This document shows, in pieces, positions 10,971 through 22,563 of a DNA stretch of 64,000 nucleotides. Where the stretch lies: the NCBI GenBank assembly GCA_025677815.1, contig JAIXMP010000008.1:186001-250000 (forward strand). Direction: 5' to 3'. A model generated the notes under the pieces. It was not told the origin of the DNA. It saw only the letters and a program-made list of their open reading frames with translations, and made no database searches. A program made the position numbers and the translations under genes. Positions within the stretch are counted from its first letter, which is position 1, and each line of letters opens with the position of its first letter. Source of the stretch: Phascolomyces articulosus (lineage: Eukaryota > Mucoromycota > Mucoromycetes > Mucorales > Lichtheimiaceae).

Positions 10971-12928
10971 ATATGCATTCCTTTGCATTTTGGATAAATA
11001 AAATGTTTACTTTTTATCCCTCCTTTATATAATATATATATTCGATGACTTATAAAACCAAAAAAGAAACCTGGTTTTATAAGGGGAAAGGGATGGATAT
11101 GAAGAGCGTGTATGTATATGCGTGTGTGCAAAGGGAAAAGAAGAAGAAGAAGAAGAAATGTTGCTATGGTTGTATATATAATATATCCCAAGAGCAACAG
11201 TTTGGATATGAAATAAGAAAAGGGGGGACCTCAAAATTTAGCACTGTTTTGAAGCTTGATATATATTACAATTAGTAATGATGATTGCTTTTTCTCGAAG
11301 AAAGGGAATGTAGAAATAATACCAAATGACGGTCTTTTTTTGTTTTTATAATGTTGTTTAACCGGTTTTAGGTACGGTTAATAGTGTGTGCAGAAAAAAA
11401 AAAGAAAGGAGAGAAATAAAAAAAAAAGAAGTAATAGAAAAAAAAAGTGAATGGAGTTTATAAAGAATGTCAAAGTTTAGAGCAAAAGGAGAGAAATGAG
11501 GCAATCTCACCAATGCCTTTTTGAAAGAAAAAATGAAATGGAGAAGAAGAAGAAAAAGAAAAAGAGAGAAGAAGAGGAAGAAGAAGAAGAAAAAGATTGC
11601 GCGCTTTTGGGCTTTTGTGATGAGGGAAAATAAAAAAAAAAAAAAGGACCAAAAAAGAAGTTGTAAGGGCGAGGAACTATAGAAAAGGGACAAAAACTAA
11701 GCTGGTAAAGTGGTGTGTATCACTACTAATTTTGGCAGCACGCTCACACACCCACATACCACACATACGCAGATATATTACCATTACTATATTATAGCCT
11801 TTATTCAGCATTTATATATATCAGTCGATAATCACTTCTTTAACTTGTTGGCTTCACATATATTAAAATAACATCGAATTCATTTATTGACTTATCGAAA
11901 CATCTGGTGTTTTTGACAGAATGTTGTTACTGTCTGCTGCCAACTATATTTTTAAACTTTTATTATTATTGTTATTATTACTATTATTATTTCATTTTAC
12001 TACTACTTTTTACTTTACATCTTTTTTTTTTCAAGTTGAATAACCCTTTCGTTTGAAGGACTTAAAAACTATTATTATTTCCATGGATGACACAATAAAA
12101 AGATTCATCTTTCTATTGATATTTTACTAACAAAATATTATTATTTTTTGGGGGAGAGACAGAGAATTGAAAACAACAAGAAAAGGCAGAGGGAAAGTCG
12201 CGTGTGCCCACGTTTCGTGTTTGCTCGTGTCTGTGCTCTTGAACTCCATTTCTATCTTCCCAATTTTGGACTCCCTGCACGTTGCTTATAAGTGATCTGG
12301 AACTCACCATAGAAACCGCCACAATTCTATCCTACTATGGATGACACATACTCTTTGACGATTGAATTCCCTATATATACGACATATTTATAATTAGTAA
12401 CTTGGGATACAATATCTCAATTACTTTTTCGTAGATGTGCTTATTTTTTATATAAAAAAATCAATCATCGATCGACCAATTTTATCAAAAATCAAAAGAC
12501 CGCACAATAATAATGCATCCAGTAATCAAGGATATAGAGAGGTTTTAATAACAACGCCCAGTAGTAAGAATTCCGACAATTAAAAATAATAGGCTGATCC
12601 GTGTTTATCAACAATCTTTGTAAGCAAAATGCTTCAGTGTAAAAATTATGATGAATTGTCCTCTCATATGATATATATATAGACACATAGGCACACGCAC
12701 ACACACAAAAACAAGCTATAATGGTGCAACAATCTATCCAACAACTCTATTTTTTTTTGACTTTAATGTCGTACTATACTAATAATAATAATTTTATTAT
12801 ATTAAAAACAGCACCGTGCACACAAATTACAACAAAATTTTATAATGTTTTATGAATTGCTAAGCGGTCCGAGGATGGATTTATTAATATTATAAGTATA
12901 TACATAAAAAAATGAGGTTATCCTTTTT
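10971..12928. other. Long 5' flank of the PUF gene and intergenic region
   Basis: Nearly 2 kb without a supported gene. 11390-11660 is strongly purine-rich on plus (AAG/GAA runs), so any minus-strand leader of the PUF mRNA would be pyrimidine-rich. 11740-11775 is a CA-rich patch. 12150-12330 is a less AT-rich island (reported separately). The rest is AT-rich with nothing recognised. Confidence 0.5.
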
Positions 12929-14371
12929 CTAAAAGTCCAATTTTATATGATTGTTATTGAATACAATTTTTTGAATCGTTTCTGAAGCTTTGGAGCATGC
13001 TTTCATAGCATTGGCGCCGGCTTCAATGGCTTCAAATAAATGCTTTAATTCTATGGGGTCAGATGTACGTTCTACCCGACGTAATAAGCTCCGCATCTTG
13101 CTGGCAATAGGCGATGTATAGTTATCATTCATCTCTGAAAATAATACAGCTTCTTTTTCTTCATGTTTTTGTCTTTGTTGTTGATGTCTTCGTTCATTTG
13201 TGGAAGAGGAAGGTAATGGTGCTACACAGGACTCAATATCCGTCTACATAAATATATGTATATAAATTAGATGGTCACCCTATTTTCTATCTATCTATCT
13301 CTCTCTTTTTCTTTTCTCCTATTTCTATGTAGCTGATCCCTCTTGTTCTTTTCGTTGGTGATGAATCACCTTTCGCCTTTTCTTTTGATGGTTTGTCTCA
13401 TCCTTTTATGTATATGTATAGACAACCCAATAAAACAATATACAGAAATGAAAGAAGATAAAAGCGAATGAAAAAAACACGTTTCCTTTCTCCATTCACA
13501 CGTTGAAAATAACCAAATTTACCTCAGGTCTATCATCATCAGTGGGCTCATCCTTATATTCAGTTGGTTCATCTTCTGTTTCTTTCGTATTATCCAACCG
13601 TTGACTTTCTTGCTCCAAATCTTCATTATAAGTTCGATCACAAATGACACATACCATACGTTTGGATGGATCTCGCATTAAAGGAATCTATTCCATTATA
13701 GTTATCACATTAGTTCTTTTTAAACCCTTCCCATATACATTGATAAATATCTTCATATCGAAAAATGTTATCCTCCATTTTCACAACTTTTCCGAAAAAA
13801 AAAATAAAATAAAATAAAATAAACTTACAGCGTAACAGGAAGGATTAGGACATGTTTCATTCAAGAGTGTCCAACGTTGAAGTAAACGTTGACCAATTAA
13901 TTGAGAAGCTTTTGATGACTGTTCCCTTTGACGCTCACGTTCTGCATATTCGTCGTCTTCGGTTGACGTCGATTGTGTAGGGCCTGATGTGGCGCCGACA
14001 ACAGTAGTGGCTGGAGAAGCTGTTGTTGTTGTTTGAGGTACAACAGGAGAAGCTGTCGTTATATTGTTGTTGGTTATCTTAGTAGCTGACCCATTTGCAG
14101 ACGTTGTAGGCAATGTATCATGTTTTACACAGAAACGAATCGATCCGTCTTTGGATCGCATGATGGGGACTGGGCAACCAGGCACCTTACAAGCTTGATC
14201 CGTCATGACCTGTGTGCTTTTCGTTTAGTTTTTATAAAAAAGGAGATAACACTTTTTTATTGGTTTTTCTCTTACCCATCCTTGAAGCATAAAAGTGCTT
14301 AAAAGTGACATGGCATCATTATCGTTATTCGATTCATTATTGCCTTGATTAACGGCCGGATTTTGGAGCAT
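12929..14371 (-). CDS. Protein with two p27-autoantigen-type zinc ribbons (SSSCA1/ZNRD2 family)
   Basis: Four exons (14371-14276, 14209-13829, 13687-13523, 13243-12929) give 318 residues. The Sjogren's syndrome/scleroderma autoantigen 1 family has a 'LLQGWTML...CP...C' helix followed by a zinc ribbon. Here the pattern occurs twice: first TFMLQGWVM with CKVPGC...CVKH (third pair C-x2-H), then LLQRWTLLNETCPNPSC...CVIC. A Thr/Ala/Pro linker separates them, followed by an acidic Glu/Asp stretch and a helical C-terminus (KMRSLLRRVERTSDPIELKHL). Vertebrate members are single-domain, about 200 residues. Function in fungi is unknown; archaeal and animal relatives are described only loosely. Exon junctions fall inside both ribbon modules, consistent with an intragenic duplication. 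Confidence 0.8.
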
Positions 14372-15275
14372 ATTTTTTCTTTACTTTTGGTAAGGTGGGT
14401 AACTAGAAAAATGGATTGTCGGAAAGAAATTAACTTCTTTTTTTTCCCACTACTTTCAAAGAATGTTTCTAGAAAATTAAAAATCCACCACACGCTTTAA
14501 ACTTATCATCCATAGACCCAATACTTACAAAAAATGGGTGGAAATATGTTTCTATAAATTCCTCTTGGATTAAATGGCTGCTATAAGGTAATTATTATAG
14601 GTACATTGCTTATCGCTATTATAGTAATGCTTTCACATTGTCACTTACACATAAAAATATAACTTTAGATTAGCACCTTCATCATTGGCCGCATGATGTC
14701 TAAACAATGTTTTGATTGGAACATATTATCACCATGACAATAACAATGAAGTTAAGCAATATATATAACATGTCACTATTCCTTTTACGCACCGAAAATG
14801 GCATTTTTAGTTGGATTATTGGCAAGTGTAAACAAAATTATAGTACCACAGTGGACTCTTGTCGTTGGGAACAATATAATTAGGCACGATATATAGTCAT
14901 TTCCTTATAATGATAGCTTCAAAAATAACCATCATACTACTATGAGTTAGATTGGTAATGTTGATGTAACTATGATGATTAGACCTTTAACAGTCGATGA
15001 CAGTTTCGTTGATAATATAGGTGCTCTATTATATGAGCTCGTCTACTAAATTGGGTCAAATCTAGATCGGTTTATGCTTCTTTTCAAATCAAATTGCATA
15101 TACCTATAAAACGCATTATATGGATTATATGCTTACAGGAAAGCCTAAAACAAAGATCTAAATATAGAAACAAAGATTATTCCTGTTTTTATTAATAAAT
15201 TTAAACAGTTTAAAGTTTGTGTATCATCCTCTTTTATTTGTCTTTCTTCTTTGAACGTAAATATATATTATCTCC
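14372..15275. other. Divergent intergenic region
   Basis: 904 bases between the start of the zinc-ribbon gene (minus) and the F-box gene (plus), so it must hold both promoters. AT-rich; CT-rich leader text (CTTTTATTTGTCTTTCTTCTTTG) sits just before 15276. No other feature recognised. Confidence 0.5.
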
Positions 15276-17794
15276 ATGCCATTATTTCAATATGCCCGAA
15301 ACGCTATTATATCAGCATACGACGCTATTCCAGATTCTCGTTTTGTTAAACGAAGTCAAGCATCCAAGCATAGACAAGCTGAAAAGTTAATACGTAAATC
15401 ACCCTATTCAGCACAAGGATATTTTGACTCTGCTCAACTTTATATGGAAGATAATAATCTTCGAGCTGCACTCAAAGTTTATTATGCTGGTATCGAGGCC
15501 TTAACTTCAACGACAATGAATAACAACAACAGTAATACCACCTCATCATCATCAAAAGAGAAAAATACTCTGAAAAAATATAATCACAAGAATCCACGAC
15601 AGCAAGAACGAAAAGTAAAGAATAACGACAGTGAGAGTGGCCATAGTGCTCAGCAGGAAGAGGAGGATGTTGTTGCGTTACTAAAAAAGGAAAAACTAGC
15701 CATCGAAGCCACACTCGTACAACTTAAACGTATATTCGAATCACTTCCCTACGAAATTCTTGCTACCATATTTGGTCATCTAACCAATTTCCAGGATCTT
15801 TGGGAGTGTGTATTTGTATGTAAAGTCTGGCGCTACTTTTTGATAACATGGCCCATGTTTTGGAATAGATTACCATTACGCGATGATGGGCTCTACAATC
15901 CTAATCCAGAAGATTCCACGATCGTTACCTCTGATCCATATCATTTCACACATGCCATCTATCTTCATGGACCTGTCAATGCAGGTGATATGAAAGTGAA
16001 TGATATATTAAATATGTTTAACTCAATTTCCAATGATCATAGTTTCAAAAAATTATGTAAGTAATAGTTTTTTTATCTACCATCATCATCATAATAATAA
16101 CAATTCATAATGAATTAATATTCTTTATTTAAAAAGCTTTCAAAGACTTTGCATTTTCAAGTTCACAATCTGTTCTGTTGGAAACAGTGATACGCAACAT
16201 GAAAGCCCCACCTTTGGAACAAATAGAATTCAGCAATTGTGCCATCCCTGTCGATAATATGGTCCGGCTTATCTTTCTAATATCTTCAAAATTGACGCAC
16301 CTCACTTTCACGCCACCAGCTTCGCGCGATTTTGATAGCCGTTTCAGTGCCCCTTATTTTCCTCATCCATCAATTGTGGAATCAGCCATAGCAATCAAGT
16401 CCTTTTCGATTACCTACCTCAAACTTCATATCAATAGTTCAGCCAATGCTCGCATAGTGAACGAGAAACAATTGGTATCCAACATGTGGGTAGACTATAT
16501 GCTTCGCCGTTGTTCTAACCTAGTACATTTATTTGTGGATTCCAATGGCGATTCTATTCGTCTCAGTAAATGGGCCTCGACAGCGATTCATCATTGTCCT
16601 CGACTTGAAACATTGGTTCTTGGAAATTGTGCAGAAATGCCTGAACCTTATTTGGATGATATTACTAAAGATGGAGAATTCGATCAGCCTCCTGATAGTA
16701 CGCAGGATGTTGTTAATAATATTATGAATAACGGTGATAAAGCAGCTGTGGATGAAACAAGTAGCAGTAATTATAATATCTTTACTTCTACAAATCCATC
16801 AAAATTCTTTTGGAACCCGGCAGCAAAAAAAGGTACGCCAAAAGGGATCACTTTGAAGACGTCAAAAACATCATCGACAGAATATAAAACGCCATCTCGA
16901 ACACCAACAACTATCACTCCTGCCACAAATATAAAAGGACTTCGTCGACTTGTCTATACAAAGACACAAATGCCTCGAGGAACAAAAGGAAAAGGCCCTT
17001 ACCAAGATTATCGATTACATAATGAAAGAGATTGGAAAGACTTTTTTTTACGATTCGGTAAATATCATTACCACCCAATCGAATTCATGTACTTGGATTA
17101 CGATTTTATCAGTGCTTCCTTTTTACACGAATGGGCTGATTTTGGTGTCATTGCCCCATGTTTACGAGAGTTACATATTCGGGATGCGCTACGCCCTTTT
17201 GAATATGATTATACACCATCCTTTAAGAATGGGTTAATAGGAAAATTGTTTTCATGTCTACCTGCGTTGGAAGCATTGGTTGTGATTCAGCAATATACAA
17301 ATTATGATGCTAACGATAGTGACGATATACAAAATATTTATCGTCAAGGAATGCTTCGTTTTGATGATCATGCTCTCAAACAATTGGCCATTCATTGTCC
17401 CTGCATCCAACATATGAAAATTGTGGGTCAACCTGCTTTTACAGCTAAAGGATTAGAGTCGTTTGCAGATATTTTGGTAGATGGTCATCATCATTGTCAG
17501 CAACAACAGCATCCATCTGAAACAACACATCGAGGCACCTCTTCCCCAGTGCTTAGTTATATGATGATGGATATTCCGCACCATATTATCCCAGTCTTGG
17601 TGGAAAAAATTCAATCCTTACGGGTTCTTAACGTTCGATCATACAGAAATATCGCCAATGCGCAGCATCCAACTATGCCCATAGATGAACGAGAGATGGT
17701 AGAAACCATTCTTTATGAGCGAGGAGGCTCATTGACATTATCAGCTGGAGACAATTATTTCGCTGATGTCACCCATTATATTAAAGATTTTTAG
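15276..17794 (+). CDS. TPR-like/F-box protein with LRR-like C-terminal region
   Basis: Exons 15276-16056 and 16137-17794 give 812 residues. Order: N-terminal helical TPR-like unit (about residues 28-75, AEKLIRKSPYSAQGYFDSAQ), an Asn/Ser/Lys-rich linker, an F-box at about 155-200 (FESLPYEILATIFGHL ... CKVWRYFLITWPMFW), then a long region with LRR-like segments (HLTFTPP, LVHLFVDSN, LETLVLGNC, LRELHIRDA, LRVLNVRS). F-box proteins recruit substrates to SCF ubiquitin ligases through Skp1; the C-terminal region would bind the substrate, which is unknown. The single intron is GTAAGT...AAAG. A decayed relative follows immediately at 17.9-20.1 kb and another intact member lies at 51.2-53.4 kb, so this is a local lineage-expanded family. 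Confidence 0.85.
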
Positions 17795-17927
17795 TTACAT
17801 CTATTTACATATCACCCATCACTGTCATTTTTAATAAAGCATAAAAAATCTGCGCATTTTTTTCTCTCATGCAACATGCATGAAACGCGATAATTTTCGC
17901 TAACACTCTGGTTTTTGTCACAAATCC

Positions 17928-20098
17928 ATGGCAACAGTACCAAACAGCCCAACAAAACGGAAAATGAATCCAAATGAATCAGGTTCGGAATTATCTTTAA
18001 AATGTGTTGCAGTAGCATAACAAGACCCATTATGAACGAGCTTGACGGCCATGAATACGATGCCGTCATTGATCATACTTCAAGTTCGATCCAGGATCTT
18101 AAATCAGAAATCATTCAAATGTTGAAAGCATGAGCTATTGCATGGGCACGAAAAGGAAAAAAATGAAAAAGAGCCAGAAGACGCGGCACAAGTGATAAAA
18201 CGCACACCTCATGATCCAGAAGGATATCTCTACGTTGGCCGTAACTATACTTGCCAAGGTTTCCAAAAGGTTGCCATCGAAACTTTTACCAAAGGGCTAA
18301 AACAAACACCAAGAAACGATGTCATATACAAAGTTTTACAGGACGAAATAAAAGAGGCGAAAAGGCGTTTGATCAACGATTTGATTTTTTTTGCGCGTGC
18401 TCCATATGATGCTGTTAGTCGTATCGTTGATTTTATCCCACTGGAAACGCGAATATCATCCATATGACGTATGGTGCTTTTAAATTACCCCAATCCTTGG
18501 ATCGATCAATCTGGAGCTTATAGAGCTTTCCAAGGCAGGGATTTAACACTTTACACACTTTTACCATTTGTCGTCGCCATGTTCAACACTTTCAACTTCC
18601 TTATGGTAAAAAGAAGCGACTCATTAAAGCCAGGGGATTATCCAATCTTTGTTCCCTAAAGATCAATCCGGAAGATAGACAAAAAAAAGCAAGAGATGCG
18701 ATTATTTCAATAAGCAAGCGATGCTCATACTTATAAATGTGTTCTTTTTTTTATATTAAATGAAGCAATGAGAGATGACTATGCTACAGAAATATTTTCG
18801 ATCCTAACTTTTGTCTCAGGAACATTAACATCACCAGATGTCAAATTCAGGTGGGGGGAATACGAATAGGACTCCTGTTTTATTTTATCTTTTGTCGATC
18901 TGTCGCCATCTTACCTCGATCCGATACAGTACAGCGATGCCTCATCATATTACACCTTTTTCATTACTGCAACAAACTCAATTGACTAAACTTGTACTAG
19001 AAATGGGATTCAACAATGGTTTGGAAGGGCACAGAGAGATTTTAAAAAGTTATTACAATCTTTCCACATCTTCGTTGGATTTGTATTAACGACGGCAACG
19101 AAAATCTTTATCAATATATCCAGCTATTTTGCCCTAAAGTCAATGTCATCATTTTACTACCAGTATTGTTCCAAGAATCGGAGGACTCCAAGAGATGGGA
19201 AAAGTTTTTTACCTCTGATGTGTCGGATGGACTCTAAGTCTTGGTGAATAATCAACATGTATTACAAACAAGTGCTATACCATTATTAGAAAACACAAAC
19301 GACATTACGAACACTCCACTTTTCATGCATCGCAATTGTGATAGCGGATGCAGAAGATGAACATAATTGGCGACGTCTCTCCTTGATGTTCCTGTCGAAT
19401 TTAATGGATCTTCGAATAACCAATATCTCAAAGGCAGCAAGTCGTAGCCTTGGTATGATTATCAACATTAATGGACACCATTTATAAACTCTTTTTCTTT
19501 TCAATACATTCGGTAACAAGTACTCAAGAGTACAACCTCTTCTCTCACCAAACTAACACTTGACAATCATCGCCTTGATTCAATCAATCTCTCTAAACTT
19601 TTATGGGCATTTGCATGGAAAGGAGACTCTGCATCCTTGACTACGTTGAAACTTTCTGAATGGACGACGGCGACAGGTCGAAACACTGAAAGCAACAAGA
19701 GCGATGTGGGTGTCGTGGAAGTTTGCTGTCGTATGAATAGTTTAACCAATTTAACCTTTGATTTTGGAAACATGAAATTGGCTGATCGAACAACTGAATT
19801 TATAGATGGACTCCTGCTATATCACACCTTCATTCAATGGATTTATACATTATGGCCTTTGATTTTCATGGTATGGATGTCCTTAAGAAGAGTAAAACGC
19901 TAAGGAGGTTGGATTTGATCAGGATTCATGAACTCAACAACTTTATTTTAGATGATTATTTTCCATCCAAGATTACAGTAAAGTGATTCGCCTTGTGGTT
20001 ATAATAGTTCCGATGATGAGGAAGGTAGTTATTATGATCCTAATGATGATGACTATTGTCACCGTCAATATGATACTGATTCTGATGCTTACTTTTAA
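17928..20098 (+). pseudogene. Decayed TPR/F-box/LRR paralog
   Basis: Plus-strand remains of a paralog of the preceding gene. From ATG 17928 a short N-terminus is open but soon breaks by frame change near 18017 and a stop near 18130. 18138-18464 reads HDPEGYLYVGRNYTCQGFQK (the TPR-like unit) and RAPYDAVSRIVDFIPL (the F-box start), then TGA at 18465-18467. Further fragments in shifting frames keep family text: NYPNPWIDQ (18480s), SICRHLTSIRYSTAMPHH (18900s), LTNLTFDFGNMKLADRTTEF (19740s), and an acidic Asp/Tyr tail ending in TAA at 20096-20098, positioned like a true C-terminus. Multiple stops and frameshifts across 2.1 kb rule out an active gene unless assembly errors are very numerous. Confidence 0.75.
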
Positions 20099-22388
20099 TT
20101 ATCAGATATATTTCTTAAACTGCAATGGACCTTCTATCAAAATACCACCCGCACACATACATATTGACTATGAGTTTATACCTCACCGCCTTTGTAATAA
20201 CGGCCCATATATAGAAGTATGGAAAAAGTCTGATAATCTTCCGAATCATTGTGGATTTGAAAACTTGATTCAGTTATTTTGGGGTGAAGAACATAATGTT
20301 CTAAAATCAAAGATTTGTTTGAATCAATTCAGTAATTTCCAGACACTTGGTGGCTTCAAGTCTGAAGCCAGCCGTCGCCATCCACCAAGTAATACTGGCC
20401 TTTTTAGTATGCAGGCATATCAAAAAGTAAAGGCGCCTTTTTTTAAAAGGGGAAAAACGTAAGACCGTACTGGAAAAGACTTTGATGCAAATGATCTTTG
20501 GGAGTGTGGCAGTAAATATGGAAACCACAAGGTAATTGGCATCTTTGGAATTAAGTATATTAGTTATTATTTTTTAAATAAAGGTATACTAATATCAATA
20601 TACTTTTATAAATTATTATAAAGACATTTATTACTGGGCAATGCCAAGGCATTGCTCATCGAAGCTATGGTGCCCGGCTTGAGGTTCGAATGAACCTCAG
20701 TCATTATATGGATCAGCAAGCCTCTATTAATCAAAAGATGTTGTAAGTTAATAAGGATATATAATTTTTCCTATTATAAAAATTAAATATAATTTATATT
20801 TTATATATAACTTTATTAATTCAGGAGTGCTATGGATTACATCCATTGGGAAAAGGCTTCTACGCTTAGTGAGTTTTGGCTGGAGTACCAACGAGCTATT
20901 GACACCGTTGTTAAGCATATTAAGGCACAACCAATCCGTCGTTTTGTCCCAGACCTTCTTTCATTTATTCCATTAGTTGCCTACCTTGGGTCTTCGCTAT
21001 TTTCCCGCCCTCCACACCATTCTTGGTGGAATGAGGTTAAAAATATGATTGCTACTCGTCAATGTAGTAAATCAAATTCATTATTCCTCATAGATACAAT
21101 TGAAGTAGAGGATTCTTTTAAATTATTATTTAATCGACCATTACCTGCTTCAAATATTGGACGTGTCTTATATAATAGACGAGAACTTTTAGTTCGAGGC
21201 CCAATGTATAAGGTAATTGACCCTATTCCTTTACCGGTAGGGATTTAATTAATGCATTGGAATATACTAAGGTCATTCTAATACAAGTGAATTAGAAGCG
21301 TTATCATCCATTACTGGGCAAGGTGAATCTTTGGGAACTAGTCAATACCTTAGTAACCTTGTAGATAACTTGGATCTTTCTCTTGTAGGGCTAGAAGGAA
21401 TTGAAGATGCATCACGCCTGTTACTTTGGCTACTTACTGGTATAAAAACTGATCTCTGTGATGTCCTTATCTATTCTGTATTGAAAGATATATGGAATCA
21501 AGTTTTAAATTATAGACTAAATAGCAAAAATTCCACTGGTCGTTTAGCATTTTTTAATACTTCATATGCTTTTAGCTCTCTTGGCTACCAAGCATATTGT
21601 AGTAGTCCAGATACCATATTTAAGGTAATTGAATCATATAGTATACTATTAATAATGATATTATTATTATTAATATTTTATTTAAATGATAGGCAAATAC
21701 TTTTATAACAGTTGGAACCCGGTTCCTAGCTCAATACTACTTTATGGTGTATTTATTCTACCCTATAAATGAAGTAAAGGGTATTAACTATTCACAATTA
21801 TCAAGTGATCCCTACCTAAACTTAACAACCATCCGGTTGTATATTTTATTACTTACATGTTGAATGACGCAGATCAACTAGTCTTCCAATTTAATAAAAA
21901 ATATAAATTTTGAACTATTTTATTACTCAAGCATCTCACGAGTAATAATGCAACAGAACAAGATTATATTATCTACTCAACTACCATGAAGATTACTAAA
22001 ACGATATCATAGTAAATTGTATTGATAAATAATAATTAATAGTTTAACTAATATAATTAATATATAGATAAACAATAAACGATGCTTGTTATATTTACTC
22101 AGGTTCCCTATTTTATTCCAACAACAGTAGTTAAGAGAATATACATATACCAATATGTATAATATACATCATCTTTCTAGGCTACTCGTCTTTATATGCC
22201 GTTTACTATACAAAAACCTTGGGAATCATATTACTCCTGGAACAACAACCTCTACATGTTATGTTAAAAGGTCTAAAAGATGTCGTGCAATATATATATT
22301 TTTTTTTTGTACTCAAGGTATGGTTTACCATGCACGCATGAGGACAGTATTTAATTTACGACATGGCGGCAGATGGCCACTAATATAA
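20099..22388 (+). pseudogene. Unidentified multi-exon locus, probably a relic
   Basis: Plus-strand coding-like text over 2.3 kb with plausible GT-AG introns but no family I recognise. Segments: 20140-20459 (HIDYEFIPHRL...HCGFENLIQLFWGEEHN), TAA at 20460-20462, then in the same frame 20463-20531 (DRTGKDFDANDLWECGS), intron, 20624-20744 (TFITGQCQGIAHRSYGARLE), intron, 20824-21210 (AMDYIHWEKASTLSEFWLEY...), a frame problem near 21245, 21285-21624 (SSITGQGESLGTSQYLSNLV...GIEDASRLLLWLL), intron, 21693-21860 (ANTFITVGTRFLAQYY), and a final piece ending RTVFNLRHGGRWPLI near 22388. Composition is that of a soluble protein with many aromatic residues. One in-frame stop and one phase clash suggest decay. 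It starts exactly where the F-box relic ends, which suggests an inserted or captured sequence. It could be part of an unrecognised mobile element. Confidence 0.5.
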
Positions 22389-22563
22389 CTTAATCAACAG
22401 TCAAATAATAAGCTAGATTACTCGAATAAATTTTAGTTGTATCGTATAAATGCACGATGAATTATTTTCATTTATATAAAACATAAAACTTTTAATAACA
22501 GTATATACAAATTTAAATCCTAAAAAGACAAAAAAATATAATGAGGAAAATGGATGTTGAGAA

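Noticed and set aside
11358..11693. 111-codon Phe/Ser/Leu-rich minus frame
   Set aside because: Product of a homopyrimidine tract; composition too simple to be a membrane protein.
16129..17237. Alternative frames within F-box exon 2
   Set aside because: The long 538-codon frame with LRR-like text explains the region; others are shadows.
20670..20710. GGTTCGAATGAACC, similar to a tRNA B box
   Set aside because: No A box, acceptor stem or T-arm partner around it, and it lies inside protein-like text.
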